DNA of 64,000 nucleotides from Rotaria sp. Silwood1. Lineage: Eukaryota; Rotifera; Eurotatoria; Philodinida; Philodinidae. The translations under genes and the position numbers were made by a program. Below are positions 48,959-60,349 of the stretch, one piece after another (within the stretch, counting starts at the first letter, position 1; the number at the start of each line of letters is the position of its first letter). Under the pieces are notes generated by a model. That model was not told where the DNA came from. It saw only the letters and a program-made list of their open reading frames with translations, and searched no databases. The DNA lies in assembly GCA_905250075.1 (NCBI GenBank), contig CAJNOP010000042.1:783152-847151 (forward strand), written 5' to 3'.

Positions 48959-49261
48959 ATCAATCTTAATTCCAAGCCTAATGGCAAGTATCTGTTGAAA
49001 AGATTTGATTCTATTTTTTTTATTGGTACTTATTTCGCCAACAACTTCGATAATAAATGTTATTTTAAGATATGAATTTTATTCTTTTTATCATATATAG
49101 ATTAATCTAAGCAACAACTAAAACGGTAAATATTATTTTATATATAAAATCTGACCTAGTTCATTTAGATCGATTGGAAGAAAAATTACAATCCTAAATA
49201 TCGATGTCAGCAAACTAATTCTAGTTCTTCTATTTAGATTGATTTCAACAATGATTTGAAG
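48959..49261 (+). repeat. Second tandem array of ~25-bp microexon-like units, period ~70 bp
   Basis: Units begin at 48959, about 49028, 49101, 49169 and 49238, with spacings of 68-73. The unit at 49101-49125 is flanked by TATAG and GTAAAT. The one at 49238-49261 is flanked by TTTAG and GTAAGG. The one at 49169 has TTTAG but lacks GT, and the one at 48959 ends with GCAAGT. Unit sequence (ATTAATCTAAGCAACAAC.., ATTGATTTCAACAATG..) resembles the units at 8906-9142. The 49101 unit has a stop in every frame, so this array is unlikely to be coding now. Confidence 0.45.
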
Positions 49262-50413
49262 GTAAGGATTATTTTAAAAGTTACATGATCGATTCTGTGC
49301 CTTTGCATGTGTGATTCGTGGAGTTATCATGAAACTTTCGAAACATTTAATTCACTCGTGAGTATTCTCATTGATCAAGACTACAAAGAAATTCCAAAAG
49401 ATCTCTATTGATGATGAGTAGAGAACATTTTGTTTCAGAAACTTGAATTTTTTTCATTTTTTCAAAAATTATCGATTTTCTAGGTTCGATATTTCATAGA
49501 AAAAACAATGAACAGTAATGTTCTTTTTAATAATAGACAGTTCAAGAAGTTCACTACCAAAAGAGTTTTGATCGTTATTGAATAGGACAATTTCTATATT
49601 ATCAGCAATGTTTTCAGAACTGGTAATTCTAGTTGCTAATCGGAGGTAAAAGGGTTAAAATTGATATAAACAAATTTTTAAGAATGTAAACAATGAAAAT
49701 TTGAGACTTAAGATTGCTTTCTACGTTTATAACCTAAATAAAAACACTGAAACTCAATTTAACAATTTTTGGATTTGAATATTATGTTCGCAAATGAGAC
49801 GTCAGATGTGTATGGTAATTGTTAATCGAAAAATAAATAATTATGCATAATTATTTATGAAAGCAATACTGCATGAGATTTAATTCAATATCTAGCTAAT
49901 CAAACAAATGTAGAAATCTATAATGATAAATTTTATTTTGTCTTATGGAAATTTTCGATATTATACGATCATTATCAACCAGTTTAACAGGACTACAGAT
50001 GTATTGCTTTCATAAATAATTATTACATATTAAGTAGAACTAAAAACATGAGTTATATAAGTAGGTATATAGGTACTTGGAATAAACTCATTTATGATGG
50101 ATAATAACTCAATAAATGATACTTTATTATTGGTTACATTGTTATGTTACTTATTTTAAAAATATCATTGATTTCACTTATGTTATTAATTTTCATTATA
50201 ATGTTATTAATTTACATTGTTATGTTATTATTAATTTTCATTATGATGTTCTTAATTTTCATAATGTCATCACATTGCATTATTATTACATTGAATTATT
50301 GCTATTGTTACATTAAATGTATATTGATGATAATTTTAACTCAATAATACGAGTTTAGAAGTTTATGTTTATGATGTTATTGATTATGCTGTTCATCTTT
50401 CTCATTCATCTTC
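49262..50413. other. AT-rich non-genic stretch
   Basis: The frames at 50116-50347 are low-complexity translations of ATT/TTA-rich sequence, not genes. Nothing else is recognised. Confidence 0.4.
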
Positions 50414-51079
50414 TTGATTGACTATTTGTTTTCTCTGTTTGTGTTTTGTAATATCTATAGTTCTGTTAAACTGGTTGATAATTATCGTATAAGATCGAAA
50501 ACTTCCACAAAACAAAATAAAATTTATAATTATGCATGGCACATAGCTTTGATTTTCAAACTGTTTAGCGTAAGAATACCACTTGAACTATTGATACTGA
50601 TTATTTCTTGGCTTAACGACTTCCGGGTGTATGTAGTTTTTGTAGAGACTAAATCACGTATTTTCTACATCTACGTCGGTCTACTACAAGGTAGCAGCCT
50701 GCATCCTTCTTTATTATTGCATGTTTCAATGTATATTTGAGTCACATCTTTGTCAATCATCTAATTCTTCTCATTCGTCTATCAATATGTAGAGGAATTC
50801 AACCGATGATAGAGTTTTTAGAAGAGGGAGAGACAAAAGCTTGCAACAAGATAATGGCATATTCGACATTTCAAAAACGATTGATCAACATCACCACATG
50901 GTCGTATAAAAAATATACTTTGCTAATTGAATCAAGAGTCGTAAACGCTTATAATTTTTCTCTTGTAAACACTTCCGAATCTAACTTTAATCCGAGCGAA
51001 TTCATCAAAAAAAATTCCAACCATTTCCAAGAGATTAGAAAACTCGACCTAAAATCCGTACAACAGTATTATGATCAGT
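50414..51079 (+). mobile_element. Decayed non-LTR retrotransposon reverse transcriptase fragment
   Basis: The first frame reads YNYAWHIALIFKLFSVRIPL then ELLILIISWLNDFRVYVVF and GLLQGSSLHPSLL. These match RT blocks before and including the G-PQGS-LSP motif (here GLLQGSSLHP). A frame change near 50735 leads to a second frame, with the later thumb-like part (FQKRLINITTWSYKKYTLLI). The YADD catalytic box falls in the damaged zone and is not visible. No endonuclease or ends were found. This is a dead fragment of a jockey/I-like or related element; family not resolved. Confidence 0.6.
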
Positions 51080-51578
51080 GATAACACACAAGATCATATA
51101 CATTATCTGCTCCGATACCGCGCTCTTTCTTTTTTCTTTTTCTTTTTCTCTTCTTAACCTCTACATGTATACATTTTTATATTCCATTCTTATTGGATGA
51201 TGTATTACTGCTAGTGTGTTGGGTATGTGTTTATTTCTAACTTGCAATAAACAAAGTTCATAAAAGAACTAGAAATAAACATACAGCAGAATAAAATTGA
51301 CAAGTTCTCAACTAGTGTGTCGGCCTCCAGTTACAATACTGAGTCATTTAGCAGAAAATGTAAATACCGTTGATTTGTATTGATGTGCGTACATGACTAC
51401 GTCATCGTGATAGAGCAGAAAAAGGAAAACGAGAGACATGAATCAGTGTGCCAGAATCAGAATGACAGAGCAGAAAAAAAGAAAGAAGAGAAACGGTTCG
51501 CATTGATATAAAAGTCGAGACAATACTGCGGTTGTTCCTCATTCTTTTTTTCTGTTCTTACTTAGAAACACAAGCACA
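51080..51578. other. Upstream region of the ToxD-like reductase gene
   Basis: Intergenic stretch between the RT relic and the reductase, containing pyrimidine-rich DNA near 51125 and the TATA-like motif listed separately. Confidence 0.4.
51507..51514 (+). promoter_or_regulatory. TATA-like box of the reductase gene
   Basis: TATAAAAG lies 72 bases before the ATG at 51579, at a spacing that allows a short 5' leader of about 40 bases. It is supported by position and sequence only. Confidence 0.45.
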
Positions 51579-54361
51579 ATGCCACTCGCCTTGGTCGTAC
51601 GTGAAAATAAGCAGCTTGCTATTGAAGAGCTCGAAGTGAGTCATAGTCTATCTGCTAAAAATACAGTATGATATTTTTTTTCTTCTATCTAGCTACCCAA
51701 ATATGGACCACAAGATCTTCTGATCAAAGTGACTCATGTTGCACAAAATCCGACTGATTGGAAACATGTTCATTTTGGCTTTGCAAAACCTGGTTCGATT
51801 GTCGGTTGTGATTTTGCTGGCGAAGTCGTTGAAGTTGGCAAAGAAGCAACAGGTTCGTATTCAATTGTCCTCCTTTTAGTCATATTCGATAGGGTTTTGT
51901 GTATGCACCGATTTGGTTCAAATTATTACGATGATTTACAGAGACTTATACTTGACTAAACCCGGGTAAAAAAAATAGACGTAAGACTTGAGACACACAT
52001 TCATGTTCATACGCATACAAGATTATCTATGAGACCTTACAAAAAGATCAATCAATATCGTAGTCTTAGCTTTCTCACAAGATTTCGAATCATACCTACT
52101 GTATGACTCAAGCAAAAATCTTACAAGAAACATATTCTACGAAATAAGCTAAAATCGATATTACGGCAATAGTTCATTTGTATACGACCAGATAATTTCT
52201 ATCAGTAAGGAAGGTCACATAGTCTGGTAACACAAATCTGACGCAATCATACCAGATCAGATGCAAAAATTCGTCCGAAAATGTACTTCTATTGATTTTG
52301 CTGAATTAACTACAGAATCAAAAGCCACTGAGTCTACGACCAATTGGTTCTATCTGAATATTGGACTTATATTTTTCTTGCCACATAGAAATACATAAAT
52401 ATATAAAGAGAAGAAAGTTGTATCGATTATGTATACATTGATTAAAATCAGATATAGAAAACAAAATACGGATACATAGCACTGAAGAAACTTCGAAACA
52501 AAATCATACTTCAAAAAGATGTTATGGTAATCTAGTCCTGAACTCAAACGCAATATAGATCATTAAATATAAACACCAGTTAGTGAAGGAATAATACAAG
52601 TTTATACATATAACGACATAGATGAAAGTTCTAAAAGGTTGCTCTGACGATATTCATATAAGAGTATAAATATAAAGCTATAGGTACAAGGGTAAATAAG
52701 TAAGAATATAAAGATAAACATATAGGCAAAGTGGTATTGGCCTAAAACTATAGTAATTCGAATATAGGCAAAAGCTTATAAGTGTAGTGGTATAAGTTTA
52801 AGAGTATAGTTATATGTGTGTGTAAACCTAATAGCTTAGTTATAGAGATAGATGTGTTAGGAATCAGCATAACGGTATATGTATTGATGTAAAGGTATAA
52901 AAGTTCACGTATATCGAGTGGTGCAACGACAGATTTAAGTTCTGGCTACATATGTATATTCATGATGTTAGAAACTATCATGTCGTGCGAAAGCAAACTG
53001 AAGTAGACGCCTCAATCATTTATATCGAAAACGTGTTAAGTCATGAAAATCAGTGTCGAAGAGTGAACAAATATAATGAAATTAAACAGTCCAGTCTTCT
53101 ATGATTATATAAAACCATATAATCAACTCTTGTACACATCGTTATATAAATCTGGATACCGAACATCAAAGATGATGCCTATTCAGATGATTTTCCGTGC
53201 TAGCTTGCATGATCGTGCAGAGTCGTCGAGTATGAACTTAATACAAGCGTGTAAGAATTTATTACTGATCTTACTATCTGATTGGCTAACCTGGGGAGTG
53301 AATCGAACTCAGACATTAGCGCATTGGTCCATATTTGTATACTTGTCATAAGATGTAAAAGGATATAGAAATTCGGCTATCCTAAGGAAAATAATTGGCA
53401 GTGCTGAAGAATCCAACTGGATATTTGTCACTCGTTAAAGTCTACTATCAACTCGATCAATAGTGATTCAGATGAATTATTTCGATGTATTATTCTCATA
53501 CGTTCATTCTTTCTTCTTTTCTCAGGAAGCTATAAAAAAGGTGAACATGTAGCCGGCTGTGTTCATGGTGGTCTAGATGCCGCATTGGGCATTCGTGGAG
53601 CTTTTTCAGAATATGTTGTTCAAGATGCATCACTGGTTTTTCGTTATCCTTTTACCCTGTCTCCAGAATCAGCTGCTACAGTTCCACTGGCCAGTATCAC
53701 GGCAGCTCTTGGTCTCTTTCATGAGATGGGTTTACCTTTTCCTCCTGCTACTTGTAGCAAAGCCATTCTCGTTTGGGGAGGTAGCACCAGTGTTGGCCAA
53801 TATGCTATTCAATTAGCCAAAGCAGCTGGCTGCTTTGTTATCACAACTGCATCGCCTGCTCGTCATGCTTATTTGAAGGAACTTGGCGCTGATATCTGTT
53901 TCGATTACAAGAATTCGAATGTGGTCTCACAAATCAAAGAAGTAGCTCCAAATAATTTGGCTTATGCTATTGATTGTGTTTCGGAGAATGGATCAACTGC
54001 ACAGGTGTGCGCAACACTCACTGGTCTGAATCCGCAAGTAGTCACCGTTCTACCAGGAGTATCAAAAGAAGTTCCACCTCATATTAAAGAACGCAGTGTC
54101 ATGATGTATACGATTTTCGGGCGTCGAATGCACGTCTTCGGTCAAGATTATGAAGCCAAACCTGCAGATAAATCATTTGCCGAGAAATTCTACTTGCAAC
54201 TTTCCAATATCTTATTACCTCAGGGTCTTGTTAAGCCGAATAAAGTGACCAAAATCTCGGGCGGACTCAATGGAGTCGCAGAAGGATTTCAAAGAATGAT
54301 GGAGAACAAAGTAGCTGCTGAAAAACTCGTCTACACTATGGCTGAGACGAGCAAGCCATAG
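51579..54361 (+). CDS. ToxD-like zinc-type alcohol dehydrogenase/enoyl reductase (MDR family)
   Basis: Exons 51579-51635, 51693-51852 and 53526-54361 make 351 codons (350 residues), the usual length. The N-terminal GroES-like domain has HVAQNPTDWKH and GCDFAGEVVEVG. The nucleotide-binding domain has LVWGGSTSVGQYAIQLAK (glycines from about 157) and ELGADICFDY, then a long NADPH-type fold. Zinc-ligand cysteines of classical alcohol dehydrogenases are absent, so it is a zinc-free reductase of quinones or enoyl substrates. Closest in pattern are fungal ToxD/trans-enoyl reductase-like proteins, which suggests transfer from a fungus (inference). Intron 2 is 1673 nt and repeat-rich; intron 1 is 57 nt. 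The cytosolic location is inferred from the lack of a signal peptide. Confidence 0.9.
52640..52930. repeat. Degenerate TATAA/GTATAAG-rich simple repeat in the reductase intron
   Basis: Words such as AGAGTATAAATATAAAG, GGTATAAGTTTAAGAG and GGTATAAAAG recur with a loose period of about 6. This accounts for part of the extra length of intron 2. Confidence 0.5.
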
Positions 54362-54375
54362 ATATGAAGATTCTT

Positions 54376-54381
54376 AATAAA
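54376..54381 (+). terminator. Polyadenylation signal of the reductase gene
   Basis: AATAAA lies 15 bases after the stop codon, with a GTGTGTGTGT run (54401-54411) about 20 bases further on, a typical downstream GU-rich element. Confidence 0.6.
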
Positions 54382-55325
54382 GACAAAATTCTTCTCAATA
54401 GTGTGTGTGTTTAGTAATTTGCATGCATCTAGTTGAATAAAGAGAAAAAAAACAGGAAATGTCGAACGGATTTCAATAAAATTGGACCAGTATCAGAGTT
54501 CATCTATAATGAATTGTATAGATTTGTGAGGTTTTCATTCTATCGATATGGTAAAATGTATGTCACTAATACATGGAATTATTGAGTGCAATACTTTTCA
54601 AAAAAAAATCAACGTGTTGATGATCTGCAAAAGCAATGAGTGTATGGCTGTTTAGTAAGAAAAAACTCCTCACTAAGGCCCTGCAAAGAATTTTTTCGCA
54701 CTCAATTTCTTAGTTACATCAGTAAAACAGTCAAGTATTTTTTACTCTCAAATAGTGATGTGTTTATTTTTTATATGTTAATTAATGAAAAAAAACTACA
54801 TGACTTTATAGACTCATGAATAATTTCGAGAAACAGAATCAAAGAAACATTCTTATTAACAAGTAGCACAAAACGAAGTATATGTGGTAGTCAAAAAGGT
54901 TTTCGGAGTTTTTCTTAGATTCAGGAACGAGACTGCAGGAATGAAAACCTACGAAGGCAAACATTTTAACTTCATCCAGCTCCAACCCATACTCACACTT
55001 CACTGTTGCCATGTAATTCAAAGTAGTTTAACATACTTAAAACTGGTACTAAATACTTTGAACAACTATTCTACTTAGGCGAACTTTTTCATTTGGAGTA
55101 CATTATTTCTCTCTACCTTTCTGATCCTGAATTTCTTTAATCTCATTAAATATTTTGTGCTCATCTCTAGAACGAAAGTCAATGATTGATTGTCTGCAAA
55201 TATGTCGTGAAGTGAGATATATATTAGGTACTCGCATTCACCATAGGCAAAGTAGATGGTTTTTATTGCTACGACTGCAGTAAAAGCAAATGTACAAAGT
55301 CAAACATATGTCCTAAAATGAACGG
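54382..55325. other. Non-genic stretch between two convergent genes
   Basis: The frames at 54839-55078 overlap on opposite strands and have no family signal. It is 3' flank for both the reductase and the CRAL-TRIO gene. Confidence 0.4.
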
Positions 55326-56486
55326 CTAGACTTGGTTCGCCATCGATGCACGAATCTGATTGTATGTTCCTTGAAAGATTTGCTCTTTGATAGCTCCAAT
55401 TCGATGATAATGGGTTCGGGTACTTATGTATGGAACCAACTTTTCAAAAGCATTTCGTAACTGCTTCGTAGCCATGGCTCTCTCCGCTAGTAAATTTGGA
55501 TTGTTGTCACCGCGCGTCCATTGCAAGGTGATATTTAGATAGTGTCGAACAGCTTCTTGATGAGCTTCTTGAGCTTTTGCTTTACCTTGAGCATCGACAC
55601 GAATGGTGGCAATCATGGCGTCATCATTAGCTGTCGGTCCAATGTATTCAAAATCAGGTTGAGTACCGTTCAATCTTCTTGGAAGAGCAGATGGATCTAT
55701 GTGCTGAGCTAATTCCACTTCATTCTTAACAAATCGAATTTCATCTCGTAAGGTCGGATTCAACCATTTGCTAATGATTGTCCAGCAACCGTAAAATATC
55801 CATGGAGCGTTCAATATGATGACCTGACCAAGTAATTCCGGATAATAATTTTCAATGAGATTGATGAAAAATTTGATATGTTGATAGTCCATATTTTTCA
55901 AACGAAATCCACTTAGATCGAAAACAATCGTGTTCGTCTCAACAGGAGCTTCAATAAGTTTTCGAACGGTTTCCATTGTTAAAACGGTGAGTTTCTGTGT
56001 GATCTCATGGGGGAATTGACCATTTATGTGATCCTTGGCAGATATATAATTGATTGGACGACCAGCTTTATCATGGCCCATTAAAAAACACTTGCCTGTC
56101 TTAATTTCTTCATAGGAGAGACCACTCTCACCCTGAGCTACAAGTGCCTGAACGCCCCACTCGTGTCGCCACTTCAGCATTTTTATCATTTTTTGAACTG
56201 CATCATTGATTTCCCACTTACATACGCGAAGCCATCGCAATGCAAATACATCAGGATTCTCGTAGCCAACTGCATGAAAAAACTCATTCCTATAAACCGA
56301 ATTGATAATCTGATCGATAGGTAATGAGCTTTGAGTACTGATAGCATTGATTAGAGTTATCCAATAACGTTTTAGTGTTTCCATCTGCGTCTTGTCGAGA
56401 TTATCTAGCATAAAAAGGATTAATGGAGAGAATTTTCTGCAGTTGGCTATTGACTTACTGACATGTCCGTGGTCATTGGCAGTCAT
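55326..56486 (-). CDS. CRAL-TRIO (Sec14-like) lipid-binding protein
   Basis: Exons 56486-56459 and 56404-55326 make 369 codons (368 residues). The N-terminal CRAL-TRIO-N helices include DVFALRWLRVCKWEINDAVQ. The lipid-binding domain follows with GHDKAGRPINYISAKDH, TNTIVFDLSGFRLKNMDY, ENYYPELLGQVIILNAPWIF and FVKNEVELAQHIDPSALPRR. This is the normal order for proteins that bind and move phosphoinositides or other lipids between membranes. A C-terminal helical extension of about 100 residues follows the domain. The single 54-nt intron (GTAAGT...GCTAG) is a multiple of three without an in-frame stop, so unspliced mRNA would encode 18 extra residues, hydrophobic in part. No signal peptide is seen; a cytosolic protein is expected. 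Confidence 0.9.
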   Translation of the reverse strand: MTANDHGHVSKSIANCRKFSPLILFMLDNLDKTQMETLKRYWITLINAISTQSSLPIDQIINSVYRNEFFHAVGYENPDVFALRWLRVCKWEINDAVQKMIKMLKWRHEWGVQALVAQGESGLSYEEIKTGKCFLMGHDKAGRPINYISAKDHINGQFPHEITQKLTVLTMETVRKLIEAPVETNTIVFDLSGFRLKNMDYQHIKFFINLIENYYPELLGQVIILNAPWIFYGCWTIISKWLNPTLRDEIRFVKNEVELAQHIDPSALPRRLNGTQPDFEYIGPTANDDAMIATIRVDAQGKAKAQEAHQEAVRHYLNITLQWTRGDNNPNLLAERAMATKQLRNAFEKLVPYISTRTHYHRIGAIKEQIFQGTYNQIRASMANQV

Positions 56487-57889
56487 GGATATAGTTGAAA
56501 TTGAATCTGGTACTAGATAGAAGTTTGTTCAAAAGTCTACAAAATATTAAGTAAAATCGTTATGAAGACAGAAGACACAACGACAGTATCACCGGTTGGA
56601 GTAGTCCTGATCATCGTGTATGTGAGAAAAATATCTTTCTTTGAGAAAGCTACAAAACTCAGAAACCAAAGTTAAATCATTTATCGGCTTGACTAGGCTG
56701 ATATCGAGCAATGAAAATAAAGATTTTTTCGATGGCAACAGTAAAATCCTACTGCACACTAGATGATTTTCATAGATTCTGATTTTCTGACAGAAATCGA
56801 GTCTACCGTACTGCTGTTATATAGTTGACAACAAAATCAAATTTCTTTCAATATTTGTCGGAATCCTGTCCTTTCAATATTTCACACGTTTTTACCAGCT
56901 ATATGGTTACTAGATGTCTGCATTAATGTATTTCTAATGGATTATTCGGTGCCAATTTTATCTCACATAACGGCAAACTATGACTACTGCTTGCTACTTA
57001 CCTTGTTATGTGATATTGCTCACTTGTCGGCAAATGTGCACTGTTGTTGCTGCCGGCACACAAAAAAGAATGACATATCATTTTACGTATTCTGTTGTTC
57101 TCACTCTTATGAGGTATCACACATGTGATATACCAGATTAGGCTCATTGCATTTGTTGAAGCACTTAACAACATCCATGATCACGAGGTTTTTATCATAT
57201 TCAAAACATTTATTTTTCAAATTTTCTTGTTGTCCTCAGCAAGCACAATGATTTCTTATCAATGTTGGACCTTTACTTCGACAAATTTCGAGATAACAAT
57301 TTACCTGGTATCATAACGACTCATTTCTGGACCACATACAACATTCAAATGATTTTATGAAGCTTTGTTAAATGTTGCTGTGATATGGAACTTTTTCACG
57401 ATAATCCAATCAAAAATTCACATTTCAATCGGATCATCTCAGATGCAAAGTCGGTTTTTCATGATAAATAACCTATGGAGATAAAGGTAGAGTGAATTCA
57501 TCGAGCAAAGAACACGAAAGGATGATCAATCTTTGAACAGAAAGAGTTTTGAGAAAAATTATTGTTCAAGTTCACTGTAAATTCGATGATATAGTAAGGG
57601 AGCAATATATATGTTAATACAATAATATGTTTGATGTTTTATGACAATACGAAATGATAATAATTCAAGAAAGACATTTCAATATTTTATCAAAAATTTT
57701 AATTCTTCAAAACTTTTGTTCCATATCATCTCGATCATTGATCGAATTGTTGAACCGTTTACATTATAGTAATTTCGCTAATGGATAACTAATTTAATAC
57801 TTACATGTTGATTCAATATTGGTACGTATTAACATGTAGAACATAAAAATCAAAACTTTTATTAAGACATAATCAAATCTTGAACAAAT
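56487..57889. other. AT-rich stretch without a recognised gene
   Basis: It includes the region upstream of the CRAL-TRIO gene. Short frames at 56937-57316 have no family signal. Confidence 0.4.
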
Positions 57890-58331
57890 GTCGAATTATC
57901 ACATTTCGAAGAAGAACTTGAAAGGGCTAATCAAGAGTGGGGTGAAGTGAAGTGTCATACTAACAGCGTTTCTGGTGAACCGAACTCATTTGGTAACGAT
58001 ATCAAAGATCTTTACAACGCCATGCATATAATGGATCTTCGGATCAACTTGACACATCTATACTCAACCTAATAACTGCTATTGATGATCGTCATGATAA
58101 GTACCATGAAAAAAAATGCTCGTCTTTTCATATGATTAATAAAAAATATATCCTAAAGGTGAATCTAGTAGAGACATGAAATTCACAACTGTTTCTGGTT
58201 TATTAGCAGACTATGGAATTAAATCATTTTTTTTCATAAGCCGTACTAACTGCTGGCGACTATCAACAATTTTTGTAAATGACAACAATCGTAAAATTGA
58301 GTATTACAGAAATAAGTGTCATTCGTTTTAG
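57890..58331 (+). pseudogene. Unknown coding relic
   Basis: Protein-like sequence starts at 57890 (VELSHFEEELERANQEWGEV, then NDIKDLYNAMHIMDLRINLT). It reaches tandem stops near 58069, and a second frame carries on with ITAIDDRHDKYHEKKC. A further shift leads to FTTVSGLLADYGIKSFFF and SRTNCWRLSTIFVNDNNRKI before a TAG at 58329. There are no clear splice sites at the breaks, so this is more likely decay than introns. I do not recognise the family. Confidence 0.3.
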
Positions 58332-58706
58332 GAACAACTGCATAGAAATGATTTTAGGAATCAAAACACTAGACGGCTGAAGCTATGTTGTTGCCCAATG
58401 ATGACCGACTTCGCAAGTAAAACGACTCAATATTCTAGCTCTTATTCTACAGAAAATAAAAGATACTAAAATGATGGGATGCGTTTCTCATTGCCTCTTT
58501 AACCTTTAGTTATCGTTTTCGTCCGGTTTCATGACATGATATTGATCGCAGCGATATGTCGACAGTTGAAAGAGAGAATATGAATGCTGCAGTTATTTTT
58601 CTTTTGCGGAAATGAAAAAAGAGAAATAAAAAAACCGTAAGATAGTCCATGAAATCGACACCAACATGCTGAAATAATGTTCGAAAATGTGTTGCTCCAA
58701 CTATGC

Positions 58707-60349
58707 TTAATCTTCATGTGAAGTAGTAACTGATCGTTTTACTGAGATTACCTTCTCGACATCCATAACAACACCGAAAGCTACTGTCTGTTTCATGTCT
58801 CGAACAAGAAACTGACCTAATGTTCGATACTCAACAAATCGCTCAATACACAAAGGTTTCTGTGGGACCAACTTGACTAAAGCAGTTTCGCCAGATTTAA
58901 GACACTGTGGAGCTTCTTCAATGGTTTGACCTGATAGACGATCGATCTTCTTGAGTAGTTCGATGAAGTTGCAAGCAACACTAGACCCATGACATTGAAT
59001 CACTGCTATGTATCCTGCATGGATCTGACGTAAACAATTGGTCAGGACGATCTGAGGAAAAAGAGTTGCTATTTTTCTTGCTCGAATCGAATTAAAAGGT
59101 TCAAGATTCTTACTCGAGCAATAAAACTCAGGACTTCCTGAGCCGGATCATTTGTTGGATCCGAGCCAATTAATCCTGGTCGTAGTTCTCTCGCATGAAT
59201 ACTTTTCACATAGACTGTTACATAATCGCCAGGTATCGCTTCTGAAAAACGCAGAACATCGTAGGGTAAAGTAACGAAATCAAATTTATACCCTTGACAG
59301 CTTCGTAGTTCATCTCAATCGATTCGACTTCAGCTGTGATATTTGATGGAGCAAAATGGACAGTCGTATACGTCTTAAGTACACCTGATTCTACTTGGCC
59401 TATGAGGATTGTTTTATCGTCATTCGTTTTGCTCTTGCCACATAGAGTAAAACGCAATGGCCTCAACGTGAGCTGCACTGTAGGACTGAGTGCGTCTAAA
59501 GCCTCTAAAAGGGTGGTGACTTTGATGTTTACAGAGTTGCGTTGAACATTCCAGCCCTGAAACCAAGTCATCTTGTCTGATACTTGAACAAGGTTATCAC
59601 CATGGTAGCCAGACATAGGAACGACAGTAATAGCGTGTGATTGGTAGCCTATTTTCTGTATGTATTTGAGGACTTCAGCCTGAATTTCGTTAAAGCGATC
59701 TTCCGAATAGGATGGCTGGGTTGTATCCATTTTATTGATGCCAATAATGATTTGCTTGACACCCAAAAGATAAGCAAGTAGTGCATGTTCACGAGTTTGA
59801 CCATACTTTGAAATGCCGGCTTCAAATTCGCCGAGGCCAGCAGCAACCATTAACAAAGCACAATCAGCCTAAAGAATAGAAAGTGTCTATAACCAATAAC
59901 AGTAAAAATATAATACTCTCATTGCTCATGCATAAATCTTCACAAGAACAGCAAGACTTTGCATACTTTTGAAATATTGTTGATCATATTTGTGATGAAA
60001 TCACGATAACTCGGAGCATCGACGATAGTAATCGAGTATTTGGTGGTCTCAAATGTGCATAATGCGATATCGATAGTGATGCCACGTTTACGTTCACCTT
60101 GTAGTTTGTTTAGTATCCAAGCATATTTGCAAAAACCTTTGCCAATCTGTGGATCATCAACAATCGAAGAGTTCAATTGGAGAGTAAACTAAGCAAAGAA
60201 CTTACCTCCATAGTTTCTTTCTCGAATTTCTCAAAGGCTCGCTTGTCTATAATGCCGCACTTACAGAGCAAATGTCCAATTACTGTGGATTTGCCACAAT
60301 CACCATGACCAATAACAACTACCCTAATAGGAATCTTTTTGCTGTCCAT
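58707..60349 (-). CDS. Divergent eEF1A-like translation GTPase with altered G3 motif
   Basis: Exons 60349-60206, 60146-59967, 59868-59292, 59241-59114 and 59051-58707 make 458 codons (457 residues). Numbering stays in register with eEF1A across the G domain. Present are G1 GHGDCGKST (14-22), the switch I region [13 protein letters not shown]...[10 protein letters not shown]4 NKMD and all three domains, down to [17 protein letters not shown]. In G3 the invariant DAPGH is DAPSY (Ser94, Tyr95). By family knowledge the glycine moves on GTP binding and the histidine triggers hydrolysis. It may bind aminoacyl-tRNA or actin without cycling, or have another role. No stop or shift is present. I start at ATG 60349 because the longer frame opens with TTG. 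Confidence 0.9.

Noticed and set aside
50116..50347. Two 66-residue plus-strand frames
   Set aside because: Low-complexity translation of ATT/TTA repeats rich in I, L, Y and N; no gene signal.
53285..53330. tRNA-like 3' half on the minus strand (GAGTTCGATTCACTCC)
   Set aside because: There is a T-loop-like word, but no matching D arm, anticodon stem or acceptor stem upstream. At most a tRNA-derived scrap.
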